The translations under genes and the position numbers were made by a program. DNA of 64,000 nucleotides, taken from contig NW_004797313.1 in assembly GCF_000002075.1 (NCBI RefSeq), positions 1,997,019 through 2,061,018 of the forward strand, given 5' to 3'. This DNA comes from Aplysia californica (lineage: Eukaryota; Mollusca; Gastropoda; Aplysiida; Aplysiidae). Numbering within the stretch: the first letter of the stretch is position 1; every line of letters starts with the position of its first letter. The notes beneath the pieces were generated by a model. That model made no database searches, was not told the origin of the DNA, and was given only the letters and a program-made list of their open reading frames with translations. Positions 12,301-25,941 of this stretch are shown one piece after another.

Positions 12301-15300
12301 CACGTCTTCCCACTTTTCTGTACATCCATTTCCGTGACTCTTCTCCAGGTTCCACGAGGTCTTCCCCTTGATCTTTTACCCTGTGGGTTCCAATCTAACA
12401 CTTTTCTTGTTATGCAGCTGCTTGACTTCCTGAGAGTGTGTCCAATCCATCGCCCATGTCTTCTTCCCACCTCATCTCTGACTGGGCTCTGTCTGGTTCT
12501 TCTTAATACTTCCTCGTTGGTGATCCTGTCTGTCCATTTGATCCTCAGTAGCTTCCTCAGGCACTTGTTTAAGAAAACCTGGATCCTCTCTATGCTCATA
12601 TGGGATGCGTTCCAAGTCTCACATCCATACAACAAGACTGACTTCACATTTGAGTTTAAAATTCTAAAATTTGTTCTTAATGAGATATCCCTGGTCCTCC
12701 AAATCCTGTTCAAAGAAATAAATGCAATGATGTAATCTAATTTTAATCAGAGACTGCTTAGGAAAACTTAAATGTCGATAGTGTTAGATATCTGACAGAC
12801 TGCATTTCTAAATATATCTTGGGCGACTGATGCCTTGAAAGGGAAGAAATTTGACAACCTACAAATTATTGTGAAGTCCCATGAGCGTCAGGATTTAAGG
12901 GATAATAATAATAATAATAATAATAATAGATAGCATTTGTATTACGCAAATCCCCGCTCAACAGCAGGCTCTATGCGCTTCACAAACTGTACTGTTACCC
13001 CAGCAGACCTGACAGCATTCAGAAACAACCTCAACTTCCTGGGAAGCATACAGTGCAAGCGGCCATTTATAGGCGCTAAAACACTAACATACTGACAAAA
13101 TCTTTCACTGTCTATGGCCGGGTACCCATTCCCACCTGTGTGAAGTGTGGAAAATTTGGTTAAAGTGCCTTTCCCAAGGACACAACGTTGGACCCGCGGC
13201 TCGAACCCCCCGATACACAATAATAAATGACCTTTTTGACTTTAACCATAAGAGATATGATATTATGTTTCCTGCATTTTTGGTAGTGTAAATTGTGTTT
13301 AATTATGGAACCTCACACTTATGTATGAACAGTATGTCTTTCTTTAAGCTGACTGATTCAGCAGGATGTTAGTAGAGATTAGAGTCCTGACTGGAGCTTT
13401 TAGATGTCATTGACTTTAATTGTCATATAGCGTCACAGTTTTGTCATTGTGTGTATTAGATTCTATGTATCATGAGCCATAAGCTCAAACTTACACTGCA
13501 TCTCACTGTCCCATTTCTCCCAGGCACAGCTTGACCAGGCAGAGGTAGTGGCCGAACGGTCAACTGGTGTAGAAAGAGGCTCCAGCTCTATCAGCAGCAT
13601 CTCGAGCGTGTCCAGCGACCACCATCAGGACCTTCTGCACACAGTACTACTGGCTGACTCACGCCTCAAGGAGGTGAACGCCATGCTGCTGAAGCTGCGG
13701 CATAACTTTGACTCCTACCTTGACTCCCTCACTGATGAAGGCCAGCGGCAAGCAATTGTCTTGGCTGATTTCATTGAGGATGTTGGTCACAAATGTCAGG
13801 ATATTCAGGACACTCTGAGAGACTCCCAGGATGGTCAGCCATCCTCTCCACCGTCACAAGATGGCGACTACAAACATGTGGTGACAGTCACTGCGCTGTC
13901 CGGGGGTAAGGCTATCATGGAGGAGTACAAGGGGTTGAAAGTGAAGTTTGACCAAGCAGTCGTGGAGTTGAGGAAAGTGAAGAAGGATTTTAGTGACCGT
14001 TCCGCTTCATATGAGTCCCTCCGTCAGGAGGATCGTAAACTGAAAGAAAAGGTGGCTGTTATGGAGGGGACATACAACCGGGAGCTTGTGCAACTCATCG
14101 CCCGTGTGGATGGGCTCAGTCACAAAATTGTCAATGTGCAGACACAGTCCACTGCTCCTTCGAGCTCTTCACTCCGGGATACATCTGCCACTGTGATCAA
14201 AGACATTGAGCAGCAGCTGCAAGATTTGGACAGCACAATTTCTTCCTTAGAGCAGCAGGCAGCCAGCCTGTCTCCAACTGTTGCCTCTTCATCTTCCAGC
14301 AGCTCCCTCAGTGGACAGCAGGATCTGTCCATCAAACTGGAGGCAGTCCGCTCTCAGCTGGAGGACACCAATACCAAACTCAAATCTCTTGGCTCATCTT
14401 TGTCTTCATCTTCCTCAGGCCTTGTCTCGAAAGTGGAGGCCTACAAGGGCAGGCTTGGTTCCTTGTCACAATCCCTGCAGTCTTCGTCTGTCTCCTCGAA
14501 TAAGGCAACTGCTGTGAGTGTGCCGAACTCGGGCAGGGCCTCATCAGCATCTGAAAGTGGTGCAGCCTCTGCAGGTGTGAGCTCGTGTCTTCTGCAGATC
14601 AAGGAAAAGATTCAGGAGATTGGTGAGCAGTTGGACTCTCTGGAGGAGGACGGAGAAGACTCTGACAGTGATGAGGAGGACAGTGAACAAACGACAGTGG
14701 AGGACATTCGTGAGAAGCTGGCCAGCCTGACTGAGTTTGTGGAGCAACACTCAAAGATGTCCAGCTCAGACTGGGAACTGCTGAGACTTCTGACTCTGCA
14801 TAAAGAGGTTATTCAGAATAGCAGAGAGCCCATGGAGACAGATTCAGTCAGTGATGAACACAAACTGAAGCTGTATGCAGACCGTCTTTCGTTAGAGGCT
14901 GTGATTCTCTCTGAGATGGCCCACATCTTACAAAGCAAAGATCATCTGGTGCCAGAGGACTCTGTGAGCCGGCAGATTGATGCTCTGAGCAGTCAGCTGT
15001 TGTCTTTGCACCACACACTGGACACAGAGATGAAGACCATGCACTTCGAAGACCCACAGGCTGATCTGCTAGCCTCTTATGCAGAACTTGTGGCAGAGAA
15101 GATCCTGGTGAATAGTCAGCTGTGTAGCAGCACGTTTGATCAGCGAACTCACATGGCAGTGTCAGGCGAGGCGCCTTCATCTACTGTTCAGCCTGTACTT
15201 TTGGCCACAGAGGCTATCCTCCGCTCTCAGGTCGACTCCTGTATCAACGGCAACTTTGACCGCTCTGCGGACGAGTTGTTGGTTCTTCCTACGCACCTCA

Positions 15301-18300
15301 CATCACGTACCCTCATTCAAGGGGAGCTCACCTACGCTTTAGCCAGTCTGAAGGATCGTCTGGCAGCGCAGCCAGAGGTCTTGCAGCCAGGTCTGGCCAG
15401 CTATCAATTCATGTTGAATCGAGTTCTTGAGCGGCAGCAAAAGGTCATGGCCTCTATCGAGTGCTACGAGCGGCAACTGACACACTCCTTAGCTGTGATC
15501 ATCTTCAAGGAGAGTGAGGAAATGACGATTGTTGAGGGCCCTGAAAGTGTTCTTGAGGCCATGTGCTCTGAACTCTCCACCATCATTGAAACACACATTC
15601 AGCGGTACAAGGAAAAGTGCCGCGCTGCCATGGATACGCATTCCGCACGTAAGTATGACATCATTGTCAACGAGCTCCGGTGTGTTCGAGAGGCCATGTT
15701 GGCCCAGATCAAGTCTCAGCATGAAGCGTATGCTCGAGATCCAAGCTCTGTACGAGACTCCAGCTTAGACATTCCAGTCCAGTCTCTGGACAGCACCATC
15801 AGCAAGTTTGGGGAGATTCTTTCCCTGAAGGCCGTTGCGAATGCCAGCTCAAACTTCCTCTCTGAGCTCCTGAAAATGGGCAGCTCCGTGTTGGAGGACC
15901 TTGAACTTGAGCCTGACTCAAGCAGTGATGACAGTTTGTGTGTGGAGAAAGGACTCAACAGTTTTGTGCTAGCTTTAAGCCAGGCTCTCCAGTCGGAAGC
16001 TTTGTCCAAAGAGACTTTGTCACGTCGCCTCACGGTGCCCTCTAGTCAGACCAGTGATGGGGACGAGACTGAAGGGGAGAGGGAGGGTTTTGTACTCCGT
16101 GTTCCAGACCTCTCTCACTACCCAGACCAGCTGGGGGCCCGAGCTGGCAGCCTGGTGCGGGAGTCTGTGTTCAGCGCCCAGCTCACGCTATCGTTGTTCA
16201 AGCAGAAGTTATTACACGCACGAGAGATGAGTCAGCTGAAGGCTCGGCGGCCGGTCAGAGTCCGGCCAGAACTCAACCCAGAGGAGAGTCACGACTCTGA
16301 TGACACGCTTGACTTACAGACGGACTTCCAGGTGAGAAATGGAACATTGAAATATTAATAGCTCTGAGCTTTCTTTTTTTGTCAATGCTTTCCAGTGTCT
16401 ACATTTAGCTGTTTCCATGAGGTCATCTTAAGTGTTTTTCTCTCTGTCCAATGAAAAGTTAATGGTTGCTGTGATGAGGTCTGCTCTTTCTTTTCTGTGT
16501 TTACTTTTTCCTAATCCTTTAAAAAATCAAATGTGGCCATTATTGTGCTGAGTTGACATAAATGAAAGCAGACTCTTTTATTTCCATCTACTGGAAGTGA
16601 ATTTTACTTGTTCCTACAGAGGTTCCTATGAACCTGTTGATAAAGGAAGGATTCCACTAGTAGGTGATGATTGCTTCTCCTATTCTTAACAGCTCTCACT
16701 TTTTTCCAACATGACTTTGACGTCTGGGTGTCAATGTGCTTCTGTCACTAACGTCAAATCGAACATTCATTTACAAGCATTGGATATGCTGATTGTTACC
16801 TGGACTTCCTTCTCTTCCTTGCTTTCTGTACTCAGGTGCATCCTTTCAGACTGTAAACTTTTTTTACTGTACTTCTGTTGCTTCTGTCTGTCTTCTTGGT
16901 GCTTTCCCCTCTATAATGACAGTAATCTTTTTGTAGTGATCCTTTTTTAACTTGCACACAAATTTTTTAATTCAATAGCTTGTATGTTTTTTGTCTAGCT
17001 GGTGGATGGTGAGTAAAGAGTCTTTTTGTGTGATTTTCTCATTCAACATCTTTTTTCTGGTGGTTTGGCGCTTCGCCGTCGCATGCATAAGACCCAAGTT
17101 GGATTCCCATGTGGGGAGAACTTGTTATTGAATAGCTCAGACTTTCTGTTTGGATGTTGAACCCCCTCAGACAGAGTTGGCCCTTACAGGCAAGGCCCAA
17201 GCCCGTCTTCTAAATTATCTAAATTGTGATGATTGGGGCATAAAACACCAACATTAATGGATAAATATTATTGATGATGATGGTCAAACATGCTCACTAA
17301 ACGTGCATGTGTTAAAGAGGTCAGTTGGTATGTGATCCAAGGTGGTCAGCCCCTCCTACTTATTTTCAACTGGGCTCTTACTCTATTCTGTTTTAGGAAA
17401 AATTTGATGGTTATTAGGCTTGCAGTATATGTGGATCATTGGAGGGTACCATCGGTAGGTCTTACTTCAACTTCTTTTCTTTCCATCTGTTGTTTCTATC
17501 AGTCTAAATTTTACTGTAATTGTGTTGATGTGCTTCTATTTTGTTAAATGAATGGGCTGACAATGTATTCTATCATTCGATTACAACAGTATAGTCCTAC
17601 TGTTTTGAAAGTAAAGGTAAAATCTATATCTTAACAATCGTCAGAGATCACAGCCGACCATGTTCAGTTTCTGTGAGAAGAAGATCAACCCTAATGTTAT
17701 CGCCATGATGACCTCGTGTCTGCATAATTGGTCAAGTCAGTTTTAAAGGAGTTGGTTGTCCAAATTTACTTTTACTATTTTGAACAACGCTACTACTTTC
17801 TTCCGTGTGCATCTGCTAGGCTTTGCTGAGCCCTCTAGAGGAAGTCCTGGAGAGCAAACACGAGGATGAGCTGGAGGTGCTGCAAGTGCTGGTTGGTCTG
17901 ACCTCACAGCTCAAGGTCAATGTGTCAGAGAGCAAGGTCGCGCTGGAGGAGCAGGTGTGTCAGCTGGAGCAAAAGTTGCAACACGAGCTGGAGGTGGCCA
18001 GACAGAGGCACGACACACACCTGGAGGTCTTCAAACAGGTAATGGTGTTGTTCAGAGATAGAGGAGGGGTGGGGGTGATAGAGAGATAAATACAGACCTG
18101 CCACTCATCCCGATTTAATCGGGATATCCCGATTTTTTGCCCCAAATCTCAAGTATCCCGATTTTCCCGGTTTCGATCGCCAGTATCCTGACTTTTTGTC
18201 GTTGCGCCTTTTGCGTCTGATTCTTAGAAAAAAATATTAAAAGTTCTGCAATCTCTTTTGTTTGGAAGGACCGATTAGACTTTTTATCGGCAGGAACTTG

Positions 18301-19267
18301 AAACCCTATTTTCTAAAATGTCAATGTCGGATCTAGTAGATGACACAGGCACGTTATTTCAACTAAATTCTAAGAAGTATTGATTTTGAATTCCAACTGG
18401 TATGCACTCAAGATCTACTTTCGCTTTTATTACCCAGAATTCTCCGATGGTGGCCTGATTACTGTAACAATTTTATTGTATAGGCCTAAGAATAATCTAT
18501 TTGTTGTTGTGCCGTTACTTTAAATGCAAGCTTAGTCTGAGTGCTGGTTTGTTGGGGCCCATCATGAAGACCTGTCAGTGGAACTTTGAAACGCTCGTTA
18601 GCATCATGTGACATGACCTCGTATGTGTGAGTAGCGCGTGTGTCGGGGACCGTTGGCTGTCAGGGTCAACAAAGTTCATTCAAACTGGTCACATTGGTAG
18701 AGGTGTTGTTCGGGACTTGACCTGTGGGGAAGGGGGCGTCCAGGTTGTTGGTTTTTTTACACTTACGCAAGTGTGTGCCGATATACATGTACTATGTACT
18801 AATTGAGGGGAAAAGAATAAGAAAAACAAATATGAACAACCTTGGCTCGATCTTTTTTAGGGGAAGGGGGGGGGGGGTGCCTTGAGTGTACATGCGATCA
18901 AAGTCAAACGTTGTTACTGTATGAAAACGCTGGCTTTTTGCATGGATGATTAGAGTTATGTGTACGCTATTTTCAAGACTACATGAAAGTTTCAGCATTA
19001 CTGCAACCTGCGCTCCCCCAGTCTATCCAACTCCGACTCGAGTACAGATATGCTGTCTGTCAGTTTTCCCTCTATTTAGAGGCCCAAATGTGAACTTGTA
19101 CCTGCAAAAGTTTTGTCCTGCATACTTGCCTCATAAAAGGGAACCAGGACCTTCCCCCCCCCAGTGCCCGTTATGACTGATTTGCTGTTGATCACGATTT
19201 TTTTCACCAGATTCTGATTTTTTAAACTCTAAAATCCTGATTTTTAGATTTCATAGAGTGGCAGGTC

Positions 19268-19309
<42 letters not shown>

Positions 19310-22300
19310 TTTAAAATTTGAGGGGGGGAAGGAAGGAAGAGGGAGGAGAGAGCGTTTAGTTTCTTTTCTTCTTTAATAAATCTTCACCGAGAAAAGAGAA
19401 GAATGCATCAAACTTCTCGAAGATAAAGTTAAAGGTACATGTTGCACACAAGCATTAAGGATAGAGTGCTTCATTTCATCATAAGTTGTCTTAAATTTTG
19501 GCTCTCTGAAAGTACAGTCGAACCTGCCCTGACGGCCACCTCTATAAGACGGTCACCTGTACAAACGGCCACTTTCCATTTCCCCCCTTGCGTTTTTTCT
19601 ATATAATCTAACTATGTAAAACGGGCACCTGTCCGCCGCGGCCACCTTATTTCAACACACAACCCCTATCACACTAAGCAATAACACCCGTCTAAGACGG
19701 CCACCTTAGTGACTCCATTTCGTTTAGTCATAAATTGTGCTTTCGCCCCTGGTGTTGTTGGCAAGCCGTCATAATTCAATCCCCTGTCGCTGTTGTTAGG
19801 TAGTCCCTCCAACCGATCATGTTGCGTAGGCCCCTCCTACTGTTGACCAATAGCTACCAATTTTCAGCTGCTGGTGAGGTAAGCGTGTGATCCCTCATAA
19901 CCCATAAGCCCCGCCCAGAACTTAAACACAAATCGTAAGCGAGATGAGTGGTCACTGTTTACCCAGTCTGTAACAAAGTAACAAAGGACGTCAACTTGAA
20001 CTTGTGACAGAAACGTCGCTCGTTCTCCGAGTGGTGGCGACACAGGAGTTTGTTTTTACTTCGCACTCGGTCTTCCTTGTCTGATACATTTCGTTTTATT
20101 GTCACCCTTTTGCGATTTCAACAAAATAAAAATTACAAACAAAATACAAACCACCACCACCACCACCAACAAAAACAACAATGCGGCTACTTTCAATTTG
20201 GACCTCTGATAGGAATAATTTGTTTTCTTCTTCTTGATCAGTCCTGCCTAAGACGGCCACCTGTCTTATACGGCCACTTTTCTCCTTGACAATGGGTGGC
20301 CATCTTACGCAGGTTTGACTGTATAGTTTATCTAAGGTAGAATGGCACTGAAAATGAATGTGCTTTGTTTAAAGTTCCTGGTAAATGGTTAAACAGAAGC
20401 TCCCCTTTATTTTAGTTGTACAGTTGTATTAATTCCAGTTATGTAGAATATTTTGAACTATCCATTTGTGTCACGACGTGGTGGAATCAGGCTCTCATCA
20501 ATGTTTGGGCATATCGGGTTATTGGTACCATCTTAAAGCCTGTTCATTTGCCTTCCTTTTTGGTGAAAAAAATATCCATCTATGTTGAATAGAAGTCGAA
20601 ATATTTGCGATTGAAGGAGATCAGTGTCGCCTGGTTTCAAAGGTAAAATTGTCGAGAAATGGCCGCCAACGGTTGGTAACTTCCATAGCCTGAGAGTCAT
20701 TGGAAACCGAAAATTTACACATTGTGTGCCTTTAATCAATGTTTTTCTGTAAAATCTGCACACAAATGTGTTTTTAAATAGACATAAAAGGAGTTGAGCC
20801 AAAAAAAAGAAAATTTGAAGAAAATTGCCCTTCTGCCAAAAAAATGCCGATTTCTTTGATTTCATTATTTTGACGAGCGCCTGATTCCACCACAATGCCT
20901 CAGATTTATATTTGAAGAGTTTAGAAAACAGTTTAGATGTAATAGATTTTTTTCATTATTTAATTGTTTTCTCTAGTTTCTCCCAAAACAATTATATTTT
21001 CTTTCCAGTGAAACTTTGTCATTGTGTTTAATAAATCCTGTGTGTGCAATAAACTAGCAGGAATGTTTGGTTGTGCCTGCCATGGATTTTCTCTATTGCC
21101 CTGTATTTGCCCATGTTCTATATTCTCCATTGTCTTGTATTTGTCATACTTCTATATTCTCCATTGTCCTAGTTCTATACTCTCCATTTCCCTGTATTTG
21201 TCCTCCTTTTCCCTTTATCTGTCCTAGTTCTGAATCCTCCATTGTCCTGTATTTGTCCTAGTTCTGTATCCTCCATTGTCCTAGTTCTGTATCCTCCATT
21301 GTCCTAGTTCTGTATCCTCCATTGTCCTAGTTCTGTATCCTCCATTGCCCTGTATTTGTCCTAGTTCTGTATCCTCCATTGCCCTGTATTTGTCCTAGTT
21401 CTGTATCCTCCATTGTCCTGTATTTGTCCTAGTTCTGTATCCTCCATTGTCCTGTATTTGTCCTAGTTCTGTATCCTCCATTGCCCTGTATTTGTCCTAG
21501 TTCTGTATCCTCCATTGCCCTGTATTTGTCCTAGTTCTGTATCCTCCATTGTCCTGTATTTGTCCTAGTTCTGTATCCTCCATTGTCCTAGTTCTGTATC
21601 CTCCATTGTCCTAGTTCTGTATCCTCCATTGCCCTGTATTTGTCCTAGTTCTGTATCCTCCATTGTCCTGTATTTGTCCTAGTTCTGTATCCTCCATTGT
21701 CCTAGTTCTGTATCCTCCATTGTCCTAGTTCTGTGTCCTCCATTGGTCTAGCTCTCTATCCTCCATTGCCCTGTACTTGACCCTGTCTAGGAGTCTCACA
21801 AGCTTGAGAAGACCCTGGAGGAGCAGCAGCAGGACCGGGAGCACTACGAGGAGCGCAGCGTCCAGCTGGAGGAGGAGCTGACCAGCATGCAGCTGCAGCA
21901 CGAGGAGGAGAAGGAAAGGGTCAAGCAGGACATTCTGACCGCAGTGCACGCCATACGCAACAACGACGAGAAGAGCGAGACACACCTCATAGAGAAGGTC
22001 TCCAAGCTCAGCAAGGAGATCGCCCTGCAGAAGCTCAGTTTCAGGGTGAGCTTCGATAAATTGTCGCGGAATGGGAGAGATTTTTTTTATACACAGTTCT
22101 CACTTATAGCATACGAATGTAGGAATGCAGTTGTGTGTTTGCACATTTGTGTGTCCACCTGCATATACTCATATTTAGAAATAACAGATCTTGTCATGTT
22201 TCATTGATGCTTTCTCGGAAGCTGAAAGTTTCAAAATGATAAAAGGATTTGCAGTGGTAATTATGTATTGGAAAAAATATCCTTTGAAATGGATATGCTC

Positions 22301-25300
22301 TATATAAATGCAATCCATTATCTAATTTTTTTTTCATTTCATAGGTTGCTTGCAATAGTTATGGCACTTTTACTCGCACATGGTCATATCACATTTTCTC
22401 TTTCTTATTGCCACTTACTTGATGCATTTTAAAATTATTTATCAGAAAACATTGGGAGCGCTGAAGAAAGAGGTGAACTCAAAAGAGAAAAGTTCACTGA
22501 TCCAGAGCATTGAGGAACACATCAGCTCTATCTCACTCAGCGCAGAGGATGAGGTAAGCCTAGTTTGTCCAATTCTGGTGTGCCTTACATTTAGTCAAGA
22601 GCTGTTTTTTACTCTGTTGCTTAAATAAATACACGATGTTGTTGTAATTTGTGTCTGAATGAATTCAGTAACATTTCTTCCAAAGTCTGGTGGTAGAAGG
22701 TCTCTCTTTACATCTGCAGTCAACTTCTTCCATGCCTGGTATTACTGTTGTAATCTCTTCTTCTTGAAACAGTGCTTTTGTTGTGTTAACTTATCAATGA
22801 ACTACCCAATTAAATTTTTTTTAAAAATTTGTATAGGAAGGAAGAAAGAATGTTGTTTTGATGTTGAGTCTGGTGCTTGGATAGTGCTACTCTCTGGTCC
22901 TGGGGACTCTCTATGTCATGGTGGCTGTCCACACACTTTAGAAGACTGTCACTTATTGTGGTGGGCAGTCGGTGGGCACTGTGATGTGGTCTTCCCTTCT
23001 TTGTTCATTTCAGTGATTCTGTTGTCCTAATGTGTTCTTTGCATATTGTTCCCTTCATTGTGCTGACTTGCCAAAGCCTTAAATCAATAGCAACAACCAC
23101 AAAGACATAATTACATAGTGTTGATAATGTTAATCATTTTGAAACTGATCTGGTCTTCTTTGGTGCAGGTTCCAGACAGTGCTACTGACTGAAGTGTCTA
23201 TAGGCCTTTCCCAAAGGGGAAATATTAACATGTTCTTATGCACAGCAGAATAGTAAATGGGCTGATATATCAGAGTCAAGCTCTTACTGTGCCGGAACAA
23301 CATAGGGGGAACTGCTGCTTTTTCTTTCCTCATCCCTACTATCGTAATTTTTCCTCTACTTTTGTATGTTTGTCACTCTCTTGTGAACTGCTATTTCCTG
23401 GGTGCCTTGAAAGTCGAACTCCCCTCGCGGCGGTGCTACTGACTGAAGTGTCTTTAGGCCATTCCCAAAGGGGGGAACATATCTCGTTCAAGCATAAGCA
23501 TAGTAGAATTGTAAATGGGCTGATTCATGTCACGCTCATAGCTGTGCCTGATCTACAACATGGAACTGCTGCTTTTTCTTTCCTGATCCTTACTATTGTC
23601 ATTTTCCTCTACTTCTTTTGTATGTTTGTCACTCCCTTGTGACCTGCTATTTTGGGGTGCCTTGATAGTCGAAGCAGACCTTGTGCTGTTGAAGCTAGAG
23701 AAGTGAGCAGTCTAAGTTGATTCCCTGTAAAGATTTCTCTGTTGACGCCCGCCCCTTGGCGTTCATATGACCTTATGCAGTTGCGAGCGCCGTAAAACCC
23801 TCTACTATTTTTTTAAAAAAATGTTTTAAAATGAAAGGCGAATGAAGCAGACTGTGCTGTTGAGGCCAGAGGGATGAGCTGAGTAAGCCTGAAACCCTGT
23901 TTGGACTTCTCTGTTGAAATCCACACTTTGACGCTCTTATGAACTTATGCAGTTGTGAACACCGTAAAAACCTTACTTATACTAAACTTTGAAATTGATC
24001 TGGTCTTCTTTGATGCAGGAGGAAGAGTACCAGCCCCCGCTTCCGACCCAGCCTCCCCCAGAAGTTCCCCATGGAGCAGTGAGCACCCTAGAGGAGCACT
24101 CGGTCGAAGTCCAAGAGGTGAGCATTTTTTTCTTAAATGTTCAGCCTTACGGCCCCAGTCAAATATATTTCCAATTTCCCTCACTTGTGTTGTTTCTGAA
24201 ATAAGCTGAGTTTATTCAAAGCTTAAAGGGTGGATACAACCAGTGTGTATTCCATTTTCTACTGTTCCATATGAAAGAGATTTGACTAAACAGGGGAGGT
24301 GGAGGGATGTGTAAACTTTGCGTTGATGCACTCAAGTAAGACATTTCTTTCATCATAAGGAGCAATATCTATGTACTTTTGATGATGAGGGTTAAGTCCA
24401 CAGACACTGTTTCTCTCTCTACAGAAAATCTCAATGGGTATTTGACCTATAGTCTCCTCAGTCACATGTTTGGTCTTTGGTCTTTTGAACAACTTGTTGT
24501 TTTCATCAAAACCATCCATTTGTGATTGTCTGTCTGTAACATTAACAAATAGTCAAAATTATCTGTCTAAGTTGTGTGTCTGTTGTGCCTCTCTCAGCCC
24601 TCCAAACTGGACTTGTCTCATCATGAGCAGGAAGTTGAGCAGTTGAGAAAGGAGAAGGAGGAGGCTCTGGCTGAGGAGATGAGAAACACAAAAGCTGGTG
24701 AGTCACGATCCTTATGCTCGCAGAACTTTTGTACTTGTTATATACACGTGTACACATGAATGCACACGCACACATAAATGTGCGTGTACTGTCATTTACA
24801 CAAATGCACATTTGCAAATGAGCATGCACACATTCATGCTCACCTGTATGTACATAAGTGCAAGCATACTTGTGTATACACCGACTCGCACACATGGACA
24901 CACTCATCTACACCATTGAAAACAAGATGATAAAGTATTACGGGTCAAGTCACTTTTAAAAATAGTTTTTAATTATCTTAATCCATATGTTTTGTCTAGG
25001 AAATAATGCTCTAGTCATCTTTCTTATCGATATTACTTCTACGATTATTTTTATTGTTCATTTTTATCATCTTCATCAATATTTTCATCATTAATAATAA
25101 TTATAGTTATTTTCCTCAGTGTAATCATTGTTTTCACTTTTTAAGGATTTAACTAGAAATGATGTTCGATTGACAACATCATCATTGTCTTTTTGCTTAA
25201 CTAAAAAATTACTGCTATTGTTGTTATAACCGTGTTGCTGTGTTCATCAACAGCTTTACTACAATTCGTTATTGTGTTTATTTTCTAACTTCATTGTGAG

Positions 25301-25508
25301 TATTGGCATCATTGTTATCATCATCATCCTAACCACCGCTGTAACTGCTGGCTGTCCCCAGCACTGGATGCCATGCGGAAGGCGTACGAGGAGGAGCTGG
25401 GTCAGGAGAAGGCCAAGTACAAGGAGGCTCTGGTCACTATGTACACAGAGGAATATGTCACCGAGATACGCCTCCGGCATCAGTAAGTGTGTGTGTGTGT
25501 CTGTCTGT

Positions 25509-25549
<41 letters not shown>

Positions 25550-25868
25550 CCTCCCTCCCTCCCTCTCTCGTTGAGTTGCCAGAAGAGTGCGGATAGCCAA
25601 CTTGGGATAAATTTTGACCTTCCACACTATTCCTATGTGGCGACACAGTGTTTTTCGATTCGGCTTCAACTTTTTTTGGTCTTTTTCGAAGAATCAAAGA
25701 ATGTATATAGTGTTTATATGTAAAAAAATGTATGAGCTGACAACATGAAAATATACTGGTGAGTGGCAATTTTTTTGTTACGTTTTGTCCTGTCCCTTTT
25801 TTGGATCAAATGTCTCTGTTTTTGGCTCTAGGAGTCCCTAATTCAGGAAAAGTGGATTAGGCAGGCCT

Positions 25869-25941
<73 letters not shown>

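Noticed and set aside
12289-12735. 148-codon open frame on the plus strand
   Set aside because: It is the antisense shadow of the RTE reverse transcriptase fragment.
16999-17008. 10-base interval between TTTGTCTAG and GTGAGT
   Set aside because: Looks like a microexon by its borders but its length is not a multiple of three between two phase-0 exons.
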